Assembly: GCA_015680685.1 (NCBI GenBank)
Contig: MNCI01020774.1
Coordinates: forward strand, 511,490 to 537,852
DNA from: Gnetum montanum
Taxonomy: Eukaryota; Streptophyta; Gnetopsida; Gnetales; Gnetaceae
Length of the DNA stretch: 26,363 bases
Direction of reading: 5' to 3'
Of the stretch, positions 1 through 10,169 are shown one piece after another. Each line of letters begins with the position of its first letter. Position 1 is the stretch's first letter. Position numbers and translations under genes: made by a program. The notes below the pieces were generated by a model. That model was not told the DNA's origin. It was given only the letters and a program-made list of their open reading frames with translations, and did not search any database.

Positions 1-1106
1 CTAGTTGTAGCAATTAGGAATACATGCAAGGACTTGTCTAAAAGTGATGTAATCATTAAAATGATTAGAACATGACAACCTGAGTTTAGGCCTAGGATTA
101 TAGGTATGGAAGATATTAGAAATTTTTTAGTCTTAAAATTTGAAGAACTCCAAAGTGCTCTCATTACTTATAAAATGAATCTCATAAGAGAAAGGACAAT
201 AAAAGAAAACCCATTGCCTTAAAATTAACATCTAAAGAGAAAGAACCAGCTGAACAATATTTGAGTAGCAAAGAAGAAATAGCTCTTATATTAGGAAGAG
301 TTCAAAGGCTTATAGCAAGAATGGAAAGAAGCCTCAATCAATTAGGACCCAACCAATCCAACTCCAAAAGTAAGAATAGAGGTAAAAAATTTTCAAATTC
401 TAATTTTGATTCTTTTTCAATAAAATGTTAGGTATGTGGTGGAAGAGGCCATGTGGCCTCTGAATGCCCTAGCAATGACAAGCTACAACAAAAGGATTAG
501 ACTAACAAGGACATGAAAAAGACCAACTTCTACACAAGTAGGGATGATGGGAAGCAAAGCAAAGAAGAGGTTGATGAAACCATGGAAGATTCTCATATCA
601 TATGTATTACCCTTACAAATGAAGATTCATCTCAAGCTTTTGATAAACCAAGAGGTAAGTATGATGAAAGATATAGTGAATTACATGAAGAAATTATTAT
701 CCTACATTATTTACTCAAAAAGGTAAAGAAAAATATGAATAGAAAATTTTCTAAAATTCATACCTTATCATCCAAATTAAAAGGAGAAATATCTAACATA
801 AAGGCTCAAATTCAACTACTAACCCCATTAGATGATGAGAAATGTAGAGATACTCAAGAAGAAGGGGCTAGTAAGTGTAATGAAAATCAACCTAGAAGTG
901 AAAGCTTAGAAGAAATCCCACAAAAAGATACTAGTACTAGCTCAAGAATTATTAGGCTTGACAAATCTATTCGTAAAGAAAATACTTTATATTTTTGCAA
1001 AAATTATGGATATAAGCAAGACTATTATTATCCTCATATTGGACAAACATTGATGCTTGGTCTTGTCAAAAGGAGCCTAGTTAGTGTATCTTGCAGGATG
1101 CAATAA
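1..1106 (+). pseudogene. Broken gag of a Sirevirus-like Ty1/copia retrotransposon, 5' end outside the window
   Basis: The gag protein packages retrotransposon RNA into virus-like particles in the cytoplasm. The start of the window reads as a UBN2/copia-type gag domain (residues like LSKSDVIIKMIRT, then KFEELQSALITYKMNL, from about 35 to 190), with a one-base frameshift near 205. It resumes as SSKEEIALILGRVQRL (about 262-318) and reaches a CCHC zinc knuckle at 426-467: C-x2-C-x4-H-x4-C, whose second residue is now a TAG stop. From 513 a 197-codon open stretch follows. It is acidic, then Lys/Glu-rich and helical (about residues 55-100), as in the long gag of Sireviruses, and ends with a degenerate Cys/His patch (FCKNYGYKQDYYYPH). 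No protease, integrase or reverse transcriptase follows. The family call is firm; the exact clade is inferred from the long helical gag tail, the 3' purine tracts and the LTR palindromes. Confidence 0.82.
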
Positions 1107-2542
1107 CCTAGAAGAAGAATGAGCTACACATTGAAAAAATATTTATAAGAATGAATGATAAAATAAATTACCATAGATTCTTCTATCTTGAAGAACATGA
1201 ACAAGAAGGGTTACCATACAAGATTGAAGACATCAGTAAAGTAACTAATGAAAGAAAATCAAAGGTTAAGGAGGTACTCCATGATAGAGGACCTCACGTC
1301 AAACTTCATTAGTCTTTCTCACATCAATAAGCAAGTAAGGTAAGTCATGGTAAGTTTCTATTTCCTTTCTTGCTAGTTAAAATATGGGTCAATTTTTGAA
1401 TATCTTATGAATTCATTAATCATCAAAGAAAACATATATCTTAATTTATAGAAAAAGTGATCAAAGTAGTATGGCTATCTCTCATGTTATCTCATGAACT
1501 ATTTNTTAATTTATATTAGTTAATCAAATTCTTGTTATCTACATTTTGAGCACCAAACTATAAAACACAAATGATAAAAATCAGATGCCTCAGTTACACT
1601 CTCATGTTATCTCATGAACTATTTAGTTAAAAAATTTTATTATTAAATAATATCTAATTTTTAGAATCAAGAATGACATTATATCCATGTTTATCATAAG
1701 ATGCTACTAAAATAAAAACTTGGACCAAGTTTTGTAGGAAAATGATTTTAAAAAGGCATAGTTGGAAGATCAAGCAAGAAAAATTTGTTATGATTTGTGC
1801 CTATCAATTTTTGTCTAATATTTTTATATTTCTATAAACCTTGTTGGATTACTCAATATCCTTGAATAAGCAAGATTATGAAAAATTCGCTTTAGGTTTT
1901 GAAAATGTTAAAGAAAAGGTAAGAACATATGTAGGAAGAGCTTGGACCTCATGAATTACTATGAAGCATCAATACTTGGGAAGTTTATGAAGATATTCTT
2001 TAAAACATAATTCTTAAGAAGGCAACAAAAATTATATTCATCCAATACAAATTGAAGATAAAAGAGTAAATTTTTTTGATTAAATCCTTAAGATTTTTGT
2101 TACCTAAGAGTGATCATCACTTGTGCAAGTATCTAGAATTCATTTGAATATATCTCTAAGATAGTTGACATATTATGAATATATATTCTTTTGAGTACTT
2201 AAGTTCCTTGTTATTAAATAATTCTTACTAAGGCAAAATGAAGTACTAACACTTCTATTCTAAAATTATGAAAGCCTCTTAGAAAGTTTTTGAAATGGAT
2301 AATATACCTCAAGCTTCCTTAAGATACATGTGATCAATATGGACATCATAGAAATTACTTTATCTCTTGATCTAAAAACTAACATATCTTTTATAAGTTA
2401 AGTAGGCATGTATTTGTTCATATGAAAGTTCTGTGGTTATGGAAATGTATCGAGAAACTTTTATGATGTCTTACTTGGATTGTGCATTCTTTTGATTTAT
2501 CTTATAGCTAATTGCAAGGGTCTACTCCTTTTGATGATGTCC
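1107..2542 (+). other. Non-coding interior of the copia element, no pol seen
   Basis: I found no reading frame with recognisable protease, integrase, reverse transcriptase or RNase H motifs on either strand. The first 200 bases after the gag frame (to about 1312) still look like weakly coding sequence rich in Glu and Lys codons. The rest is AT-rich with many stops in all frames. In an autonomous copia element about 4 kb of pol would lie here, so this is either a non-autonomous derivative or an internal deletion. One undetermined base (n) is at 1505. Confidence 0.6.
1479..1624. repeat. Exact 26-base direct repeat, 120 bases apart, beside an undetermined base
   Basis: The same 26 bases (beginning CTCTCATGTTATCTC) occur at 1479-1504 and 1599-1624. 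The single n of the window, at 1505, directly follows the first copy. Such an exact repeat stands out in sequence this decayed. It may be a true short duplication or a gap-closing or consensus artefact of assembly. Confidence 0.75.
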
Positions 2543-2556
2543 AAAAAAGGGGAGAA
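2543..2556 (+). other. Internal polypurine-tract-like motif (first copy)
   Basis: AAAAAAGGGGAGAA follows TTGATGATGTCC, the kind of purine tract found after pol in Sirevirus-type copia elements. It lies about 500 bases before the tract that abuts the LTR (3039-3051). Repeated purine tracts upstream of the 3' LTR are known for Sireviruses, which supports the clade assignment. Confidence 0.6.
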
Positions 2557-3038
2557 TTTGATGATGACCTTAGATATCATATACTCATCATATGTGATTG
2601 ATCCATTACTTGTGGTGATCTTATTTTAGATATCATATGTGATTGTAATAAATGTGATAACTTGTAATATGATTGTGATCTATGTGTCCTCATAGTTATG
2701 GATTGAGTAACTCTGGAATCTTATGGATATATTTGAACAAGTGTCATGAGCAACATTGTTATTAAACTATAATACTTTTATGGACATACTTGATGAATAT
2801 ATTTGAACAACTTTGACCTTATGATGGTATTAATGATTATCTTTCTAAATTTAGAGTTTTGACATTATGATGATACTAATTCTCTTGGTCATAAATGTCC
2901 TCCTTTAAAAATTCACAAGTGTCTTAATGACTAATGAGTTGTGTGTTCTATTATGGATACAATTTTCAATCTTTTATCATATTTGATCAATTGATTTTAG
3001 GATCTAGTAGCCCATTTTCTTAAGTTTTTGACATCACC
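2557..3038 (+). repeat. Degenerate short duplications in the copia 3' untranslated region
   Basis: No coding sequence is seen. Several pairs of similar blocks are visible: GATATCATAT with CATATGTGATTG near 2573-2605 and again near 2633-2645; ATATATTTGAACAA near 2729-2742 and 2797-2810; and TTGACCTTATGATG against TTGACATTATGATGATAC near 2814 and 2870. These suggest old local duplications between the two purine tracts. Confidence 0.5.
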
Positions 3039-3051
3039 AAAAAGGAGAAGA
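3039..3051 (+). other. Polypurine tract of the copia element, next to its 3' LTR
   Basis: AAAAAGGAGAAGA lies one base before the LTR start TGTTAACC at 3053. The tract is the RNase H-resistant primer for plus-strand synthesis in LTR retrotransposons, and its position directly before a TG-initiated LTR fixes both the strand and the boundary. Confidence 0.75.
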
Positions 3052-3290
3052 TTGTTAACCTTTTAGTATGTGAAAATTTTAAGGAAAATGGAGAGCATAG
3101 AATGTTTGTTGTGAACAATGTGTTTGTAGGACATGAACAAGAACTCCACATGAGAATTAAGACTACATAGGCCAAGATGAGAGCATGGACAAGAAAAAAA
3201 GGCTACAAATCAAATGAAGAAGCTCCAAGGGCTAGGAAGAAGATAAATTGATGGGAGAAAGCCTTAGAAGATAGAACCCAAAAGTTGAAG

Positions 3291-3442
3291 AGACATCTCC
3301 TAGAAATAGTAGATGTCTCTATCCTAGAGAGGACATCTCCCCAGAGATGCTTGGCAAAAGATGTTCCATTTTCTAGTGAGATGTCTCTCTTGAATTGAGG
3401 CCAATCTCAAGTAGACATCCCAACATTGAAGAAGATGTCTAC
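3291..3442. promoter_or_regulatory. Cluster of three LTR palindromes built on GACATCT/AGATGTC
   Basis: Three inverted repeats follow one another: AGACATCT (3291-3298) with AGATGTCT (3311-3318); CATCTC (3334-3339) with GAGATG (3344-3349); and GTAGACATC (3411-3419) with GATGTCTAC (3434-3442). A further GAGATGTCTCTC occurs at 3378-3389. Palindromic motif clusters are a known feature of Sirevirus LTRs and are thought to be regulatory. The role here is inference. Confidence 0.6.
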
Positions 3443-3724
3443 ACTGCTATTGGCTAGTCATTGCATGAACTTTGAGGGGTTTTTGGAAACTCTGAGGCTA
3501 AGAAGATACCAAATTCTTGGGAATTATGCAAGCATAAAATCAATAATTTTATAATCTATTGTATTGTATTCTTGTTCTTTATTGTAACATCATTTACTTG
3601 GTTGTATATTGTATTGAGCTTCAATGACAAGGACTTGTAAATTTAGTTACATTCTTTTCTTATGTATCTTTTTTCTTGTAGCCCTATAAGGTTGATGTGC
3701 TTCTTATAAGAAGGCATTATCATT

Positions 3725-3933
3725 GAGCTTATTGGGACCATACGAGGTTGAGTGGTTTTGCAGTGTCAAAACACTTCAAAGTAAAACTCAATTTTGTAAA
3801 GGTTGTGGGATTCTTGAAACCACATTCTAAGCTTATTAGGACCTTGCAAAATTGAGTGGTTTTGTAGTGATGAAACAGTCCGATGTGGAGCTTAGAGCTT
3901 ATATAGAGTGTGATTCCCTTCAAACCACATTTT
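3725..3933. repeat. Tandem duplication of about 104 bases inside the copia LTR
   Basis: Copy one (3725-3828) starts GAGCTTATTGGGACC and ends AACCACATTCT; copy two (3829-3933) starts AAGCTTATTAGGACC and ends AACCACATTTT. Both share GAGTGGTTTTG or a close variant. The copies are clearly diverged, so the duplication is old. It creates the spurious minus-strand open frame over this stretch. Confidence 0.7.
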
Positions 3934-4030
3934 ATTAAGAAACAAAGTCCAAAGGTGTGCACAAATTTTACCATTTGGATGTGGAGGTACCTAAGTTGGA
4001 AAACCATATAAAATATGGTATTTTTGTGTG

Positions 4031-4035
4031 ATAGG
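4031..4035. repeat. Target-site duplication of the Tat-like element (left copy)
   Basis: ATAGG directly precedes the TG that opens the left LTR. The same five bases directly follow the CA that closes the right LTR (14654-14658). Five bases is the usual duplication for Ty3/gypsy integration. Confidence 0.85.
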
Positions 4036-5770
4036 TGTAGCAACCAAAAACGTTAGTGGCTAGAACATCGAGGGGTCCATGGGCACATAGTTTGACCCTG
4101 CTTTCATGCAAGGGTTTGCTGCAGGTGGAGATGGAATTCCCTAAATGGTCTTGTCGATTGAATAAGGACTTACTAGATGTAACTGGGGTGCAGCATGGTT
4201 AGCCACGATGTTGATGTGAAATGGTGCTAAGTGTTTAAGCAATGTTTACGATGTTAATGGTGTCAACAAGGTTGAGCGTAGTTAGGTTTTTGGTGAAAAT
4301 TAGGGTCCCAACATGCAAGGGCTATCATCCAAGTGTAGTTAACTCTAGAAGGGATGAGAAGATATGTGGTGTATAATAGGTGCAATGAATAACATAGTCA
4401 TAGTCTCAAGGGTGTCTGGCCATGAAGACTAGCATTCTGTTGAGGTGTCTACATCTACCAGGTTGGCTGCCGTGGTGTACCATTGATTATGGTATTTTGG
4501 TGTACTACAATGGTCTACAACTTTGCCAAGATTCCTCCGGTTTCCTCCCAAGTGCTCCTTAGGTTTGCAAGTCTATGAAGTTTGAAATGTGCCAATGCTT
4601 CAAATTTACCAACTCAAATTTTTACCAACCCCAAAAATGGCAAGGACAAGGGTATTTATAGGGCTAGGTTTAGTGTGAAATTTGGGGTGAATGCAATGTG
4701 ATAGAGGGTATGATTGGGATTACGTTTTTGACACCACATTTGGGATTGCAATGTGGCATTCTTGACACCACATTCTGAGTTTTCATTGAGGCTAGTGGTA
4801 TTGTGCTCTACTCTATTCTACTGGACTCTGCAAGGTTGAGAGACTGTGACTATGCTAGTAACTACATGTATATGCACCAAGAGGACCACAATGCAGTTGA
4901 AAAAATGCAACTTTGGAGACTATGCTTCTAGACTATTCTCTTCACTCTCTTATGTGGGATCGAGTATAGTTACAATTTTAGAAACAAAAGGGATACAAAA
5001 AGGATGCATTTTACTAACTACGCTTGTTGGAGATGAGTTGGAGCTGAGATGAATGTTGGTGCTATGTTGTAGAGGCCTTTGGAGGCTGTTCTAGCTAACT
5101 AAGCTTAACTACACTCTGGAATGGGGAGAGCATAGTCCCATACTTAGAAAAAATTTTGCAAAATATGACAATGTGCTGACTATGCTTTCCATGGAAGGCT
5201 AACTACACTTCTAACTGGGGGTGAGCATAGTCCTAGCACTTGTCAAAACTTGTAGAAACTAGCTTCTAGTTGACTATGCTTGACTACACTCTGGGCTAGT
5301 TGAGAGTGTAGTTTCAACACTTAGAAAAATCTACAAAAATTGAGCCTTCATTCTAACTACACTTGAGTAAGCTCTAGGGTAGTGGAGAGCGTAGTCTTAG
5401 CACTTAGAAAAATCTATAAAAACTGCATCTACACTTTGGAGTAGTGGAAAGCATAATCTCAACACTTAGAAAATTTTGTAGTAGCTAGCTTGACACTTAG
5501 AAAAATTTGCAAAACTAGCCTTTGTGTTGACTACATGCTCTACTAGGTTGACTACACTCTGGGGTAGTGGAGAGTGTAGTCTCAACACTTAGAAAAACTC
5601 TGCAAAAAATTAGTTTTTGAGTTGACTATGCTCTCCACTAGACTGATTATGCTCTAGGACAATAAAGAACATAGTCCTAGCACTTAGAAGATTTGCAGAA
5701 ACTAGCCTCATGCTAACACTTAGACAAATTTGCAGTTAGGGAGCTGTAGTCCAAATTTGGCAGTGTTTCA
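4036..5770 (-). repeat. 3' LTR of the Tat-like element (left copy)
   Basis: It starts TGTAGCAACC and ends GTGTTTCA on the plus strand, so it opens with TG and closes with CA in either orientation. It aligns along its length with 12803-14653. It is about 117 bases shorter than the right copy, mainly because of a 108-base difference near 4345. The plus-strand open frame at 4846-5052 lies wholly inside it and is not a gene. The last 670 bases hold a hairpin array. Confidence 0.88.
5098..5740. repeat. Array of inverted-repeat units in the left Tat-like LTR
   Basis: A diverged unit recurs about seven times: an arm such as ACTACACTCT, about ten bases (GGGGTAGTGG), the matching arm AGAGTGTAGT, then CTCAACACTTAGAAAAAT and a run of about 40 bases ending near TTGACTA. 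Units lie near 5110, 5205, 5280, 5360, 5430, 5560 and 5640. Arms vary between CA, TG and CG at their centre. Each unit could fold as a hairpin in RNA or single-stranded DNA. Confidence 0.7.
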
Positions 5771-5785
5771 TTGGTCCCTCTTTAT
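5771..5785 (-). other. Polypurine tract of the Tat-like element
   Basis: On the minus strand the bases next to the 3' LTR read AATAAAGAGGGACCAA, a purine-rich tract just before the LTR start TGAAAC. This fits the plus-strand primer and confirms that the element is oriented on the minus strand. Confidence 0.6.
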
Positions 5786-6443
5786 TGACATCTATTGGAA
5801 TCACCCAAGAGACATCAACAAAGAATGACAAAACATCATAGTAGAGCTGGAACCAACATCACTTGTTAGTACTTAATCAGATGTTGTTCTATCATGCTCA
5901 AGAGTGCTATGGATAATGGTATGCCAGGATTAAAAGGTATAGGTAATATGCTAGGGATAAGAGAGAAGATGAAGTGTAAACAGGGTTTCATGATGTAGGA
6001 TGCAAAGTTAACACGGCTGATGGTGACCTTGGCACCAAAGTGGCTTTCCCTTGAAAATGTTGCCCTCTCATCAAAGTGCTCATGAGAGAGTCAGTGTGGA
6101 TTCAGGGCTAGACTAGTTGCAAAATTGCAGCACTATTAGATTGCTTGGGGACATGCCCTTATCCCTTTTGCTCCCCCATTTTTTTTTACATTTATGTTTA
6201 CTTGCTGTGAGGTGAACCTACTTTGGGTTCTACACATTGATAAATGCTAACTATGAGGTTCTTTCCATTAAGTGGACTGTGTGCCACTAGATGGACTTTG
6301 CTTTGATGTTTGTGAAACTACACTACATCTGTAGGATAAGTGTTTCCTCTCTGGGATGACTTTTGTTACATCCACTTGGGCTTTAACTAGCCAACAGAGG
6401 CTCCCCATAGGATGACTTATGTTACATCTGCCTTTGGTTCTAT
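5786..6443 (-). other. Non-coding stretch between tandem arrays and 3' LTR
   Basis: No coding sequence or clear repeat is seen. It contains short T-runs (around 6181) and two similar blocks, ATGACTTTTGTTACATC near 6356 and ATGACTTATGTTACATC near 6412, a diverged duplication of about 55 bases. Confidence 0.45.
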
Positions 6444-7440
6444 GATTTGACTTGAAGAGAGTGCCATATATTTACAACATCTTTAAGGTCCTAGTTTACT
6501 AGTTTAAGGCCCTAGTAGATTGTGAACCTAGTTTAAGGTCCTAGCAAATTGTGTTGTGCTTGTTTATAGTCCTAGTGGACTATTGTGTGCTAGTTTAACA
6601 TCATAGTGGATGAGCTATGCCAGTTTAATATCATAGTGGACATGCTATGCTAGTTTAACATCATAATCCAAGGATGATTTGTGCTAGGTTAGCATCATGG
6701 TGGATGAATTACTATGCTAGTTTAGCATCATAGTGAATGTAATATTGTGTTAATTTAACTTCGTAGTCGACAAATGGTGGGGATGCCAATTTAACATCAT
6801 AGCATATGAATGCTATGCTAGTTTAACATCATAGTGGATGAGTAGTTTGTGTGTGCCAATTTAACATCGTAGCAAACAAGCTATGCCAATTTAATGTCAT
6901 AGTAGATGAACTACTATGCCAGTTTAATGTTGTGACCCAAGGACAAGCTATTCTAGTTTAGCATCATGGCAGATGAGTGGTGTGTGTGTGCTAGTTTAAC
7001 ATCATAGCGGACATGCTATGCTAGTTTAACGTTATAGATGATGACTGTTGTGCCAATTTAGCATCATAGCAGATGAATGCTTTGCCAATTTAGCATCGTA
7101 GTGGATAGATTGTGTGTGTGTGCTAGTTTAACATCATAGTAGATGAACTATGCTAATTTAACATCATAGCGGATGTGTTGTGCCACTTTAAATTCATGGT
7201 GGACTACTAGTTTAAGGTCATAGTGGAATACTATGCTAGTTTAACATCATAGTAGATGTGTTGTGCTAGTTTAACATCATAGTAAATAAATGCTATGCTA
7301 GTTTATGGTCATAGCGGATCTCTATGCTAGTTTAACGTAGTAGCGAATGAGTTGTGCCAGTTTAACATCATAGCATATGAATGTGGTGCTAGTTTATGAT
7401 CATAGTGGACCTGTATGCCAATTTAACATTGTAGGAGATG
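6444..7440. repeat. Tandem array A, about 30-35 base monomers
   Basis: Roughly 30 head-to-tail monomers each contain TAGTTTAACATCATAG or a close variant, followed by a more variable part (for example TGGATGAACTATGC). Unit length drifts from about 29 to 37 bases. The first few units (to about 6585) read TTTAAGGTCCTAG instead and form an intermediate type between arrays A and B. The array sits between protease and 3' LTR of the Tat-like element. No coding potential is seen. Confidence 0.85.
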
Positions 7441-7559
7441 AGTGCTTACCTTGCTTTAATGATATGTGATGTTGCATGCTAAATGTAGTATGGCTTCAAG
7501 TATGGTGTATGATGATTTTATTACATTTGCTATGAGTATGCAAGTCTAGCCCATTGTAA

Positions 7560-8345
7560 GCCATAGCGAGTCTATTGTTAGTTTGAAGCCTTTATAGACC
7601 TCATGCTAGTTTAAGGCCATAGCAGGCCGATGCTAGTTTTTGGCCATTTTAATCCACGATGATAGTTTTAGGCCATGTCGGGCTGTTATAGTAGTTTAAG
7701 GCCATTCTGGGTTGCAATGTTGCCAGTTTAAGGCCATGGAGAGCCGATGCTAGTTTTTGGCCATTTCAGGACATGATGATAGTTTTAGGCTAGCTCAGGC
7801 CATTGCAGTAGTTTAAGGCCATTCCAAGCCAGGTTGATTGCTAATTTAAGGTCATTTTGAGCTGTGTGTGCTATTAGTTTAAGAGCAATAGTTTAAGACC
7901 ATTCCAGACTATGGTGATTGCTAGTTTAAGACTATTTTGAGCTACGTGTTTTCAGTTTTAGGCCTTAGCAGATCACTTGTTGCTAGTTTAAGGCCTTGGT
8001 GGGCCATGTGTTGCCAGTTTAAGTCCATAGCAGGCTAAGGCTACTAGTTTAAGGCCATTTTGGGTAACATTGGTAAGATTAACAAGGATAGTTTAAGGCC
8101 ATTTCGGGCCATGTGTGATTACTAGTTTAAGGTTATTTCAAGTTGCGATGATAGTTTAAGACCATTTCAGGCCATGATGATAGTTTAAGGCCATTACAAG
8201 CTACATTGGTAGGATTAACAAGGATAGTTTAAGGCCATTTTTGGCCACATGCTGCTAGTTTAAGGCCATCGCAGATCATGCATTACTAATTTAAGGCCAT
8301 GGCAGGCCATGCTTTGCCACTTTAAGGCCATGGTGGGCCATTTAT
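7560..8345. repeat. Tandem array B, about 30 base monomers
   Basis: About 25 monomers share TAGTTTAAGGCCAT, then a short variable part usually ending in GGGCCATG or GGCCATG. They share the opening TAGTTTAA with array A, so both grew from one ancestor. A 120-base non-repetitive spacer (7441-7559) separates the arrays. Several units are near palindromic around GGCCATTTCGGGCC. Arrays of this kind in the 3' region of Tat elements are a known source of satellite DNA. Confidence 0.85.
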
Positions 8346-8600
8346 TGCTACCTCTTACTTTTGTAATTTTAGTTTTTATGATTTTTATGCATTTTGATGT
8401 TTTTTATGCATGAAGGCAAATGCATTAAAGTAATAATGGTAGAAATGTAAACTAAGCTATCGAATGCATAGGCAATGCAGATGATAAGCTAAGTAATTAA
8501 ACTAAATGTAAATAATATGCTACAGTAGTAATGCAACATAAGTGGGAAGCAAGATGTAGGGTGTGAGGAAGCAAATAGCATGTAGGTTCCTAGCATGCTT
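8346..8600 (-). other. AT-rich non-coding stretch after the protease region
   Basis: No coding sequence or clear repeat is seen, apart from ATTTTTATGCATTTTGATG and TTTTTTATGCATGAAGG near 8380-8415, which share ATGCAT. Reverse transcriptase would be expected here or just beyond in an autonomous Tat element, and nothing of it remains. Confidence 0.5.
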
Positions 8601-8618
8601 TCAGACTAAGAGGGCACC

Positions 8619-9467
8619 TTAGCCACGTAGTTGCTTCCTAATTTGATGTGGATTAGAGGGCACGTAGGGCCTAGATTGCACTATTTCATAGTCTACTTGA
8701 CCCTTACTTACTACATTGGAAGGCAATTCTACCCATGTTGCATCTTTCGGTAGGCCACCAGCTTCTTCCATCCTTTTGAGTGTGTCAACCTCATGCATTT
8801 CATTGTCATCATTTGCTGCAAACATGTCATCAGGGAACTCCACCTCTGACCCTTGCTTCATATCAATGTTGTTGATAGCCAAAGGAGCAATGTTATCATC
8901 ATGGATGATAACTTTACCACCTTCATATGGAAGGTCAATTTCTTGGTGGATCGAAGAGAAAATAGCTCATAATTGAGCCAGCCATGGCCTACCCAAAATT
9001 AAGTTAAAGCTTGACATTTTCTCTATGATGATGAATTTAGTAGTGGTGGGGAATTCTTCCCTTGCTACAAAGGCTATGGTGATGGTACCCCTAATGATGA
9101 CACATGACTCGTTAAAGGACTTCAAGCATGTTTTTTTCGTTGGCTTGATTTAATCCGTGAGGCCTAGTTTGTCAATAATGATGTATGGTATTACATTTGT
9201 GGATGCCCTGTCGTCAACATGCACTCTATAAATCTTGCATTACTTGACACGTATGGTGATGAACATGGAGGCTATTATGACCTCACCCTTCTTAGGGTCA
9301 ACCTTAATTACCTCATCATAAAATGTGAGGGATGTGAAGCTTGATTCATGCAATGTAGAAGGTAACATCACTGCGTGAATGAAATTCTCATCTATTGAGA
9401 TGTCCTCCATGACAAGAATGGAGGTTAGCATCCACACTAGTGCTTCATGGTGGGAAAATGAGGTCAT
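8619..9467 (-). pseudogene. Aspartic protease (retropepsin) region of the Tat-like element
   Basis: Retropepsin cuts the gag-pol polyprotein during particle maturation. Reading right to left, a stretch with LVWMLTSILVMEDIS and SFTSLTFYDEVIKVDP leads into VHVDDRASTNVIP (near 9220-9182), which is the active-site motif D-x-G-A/S with the glycine changed to Arg. About 60 residues later LILGRPWLAQL (near 9006-8974) marks the second half, followed by a stop and SSIHQEIDLPYEGGKVII, matching the usual GRPW...LHQ.IKFP pattern. The frame then stays open to 8619 with an acidic tail. It is well preserved, with about three stops in 280 codons. The reverse transcriptase that should follow is absent. Confidence 0.8.
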
Positions 9468-9470
9468 GAT

Positions 9471-10169
9471 TAGGTATAGAGGCTCAACATTATGTTCTTC
9501 TGTTTGAGTGCTTACTTGATCGGGGCTAATGCATCCACAAAGTCTTTGCCATCAGTTGCATTTTTATTGGCTTTGACTTCTTCAATACACCCTAAGGAAT
9601 GAATCTTTCATAGATGCAACTTAGGCTTTACTTTCCTAACTTTTTTGGGGGCCTCAGTGCTTAGTTGTGATTTACTGGTTGTGGCCTTTTTAGTTGCTTC
9701 AGTCATAGGGATTGTTGAGACAAGGATCAACTTCAGTGGACCAAAAGCTTTTTGGTCTCGTTATTTCTTAGCCATTTCATCTATGAGATGTTAATTGGGC
9801 CTCTTGCATTGCCATCTAGTGGGTCTACCCATGTTGTCAATGGGTTTGGCCCTTGGATGAGAAGGGGCTGATGCATTGTCCACTACTAGGCTTCAAGTAG
9901 GTGAGGGGCTAGCACATTGTGGCTACCTAATGACAAATGGTGGTGGAGCAGTCATTGTTGTCACTTGTTGTGGGACCCTAACCACAAAGGTTTTTGTGGG
10001 TGCTTGAGGTGGTGCTCTAGCAATGAAGGAGGACCTTGAACTTGTGGAGGCCGAGGGGATCCTTTCACTAATGGAAGGCACTCAGACCATAAAAGGTTGC
10101 TACATCAATTTTGACTAACCACCAATGCTAATGGTGTTTATGACATAGCCAACACCATATGTGTTTAGA
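9471..10169 (-). pseudogene. Linker between gag and protease of the Tat-like element
   Basis: On the minus strand this reads as a broken low-complexity stretch rich in Pro, Ser, Thr, Ala and Lys (for example SERIPSASTSSRSSF, APPQAPTKTFVVR and KKVRKVKPKLHL), with several stops and frameshifts. Disordered linkers of this type join gag to protease in large Ty3/gypsy elements. It has no domain I can name. Confidence 0.55.

Larger units (their letters stand above)
3053..4035 (+). repeat. 3' LTR of the copia element, first part (interrupted by the Tat-like element)
   Basis: The LTR begins TGTTAACC immediately after a purine tract. It holds a set of palindromes (3291-3442) and a 104-base tandem duplication (3725-3933). 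It is cut at 4035 by the Tat-like insertion and resumes at 14659. The rejoined junction GTGTGATAGG plus TGCAACTTTAATTGG runs into ATTCAACCCCCCTTTTAGG, a C-rich block of the sort seen near the end of Sirevirus LTRs. The full LTR would be about 1.03 kb. No separate gene is in it: the open frame on the minus strand at 3729-4043 is a chance by-product of the duplication. Confidence 0.78.

Noticed and set aside
3729-4043. 104-codon open frame on the minus strand
   Set aside because: It lies over the tandem duplication of the copia LTR and across the insertion point, and no domain is recognisable. It is chance open sequence.
6444-8345. CRISPR array
   Set aside because: Unit length drifts from 29 to 37 bases, there are no unique spacers of constant length and no cas genes, and the setting is a plant retrotransposon. 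These are ordinary tandem repeats.
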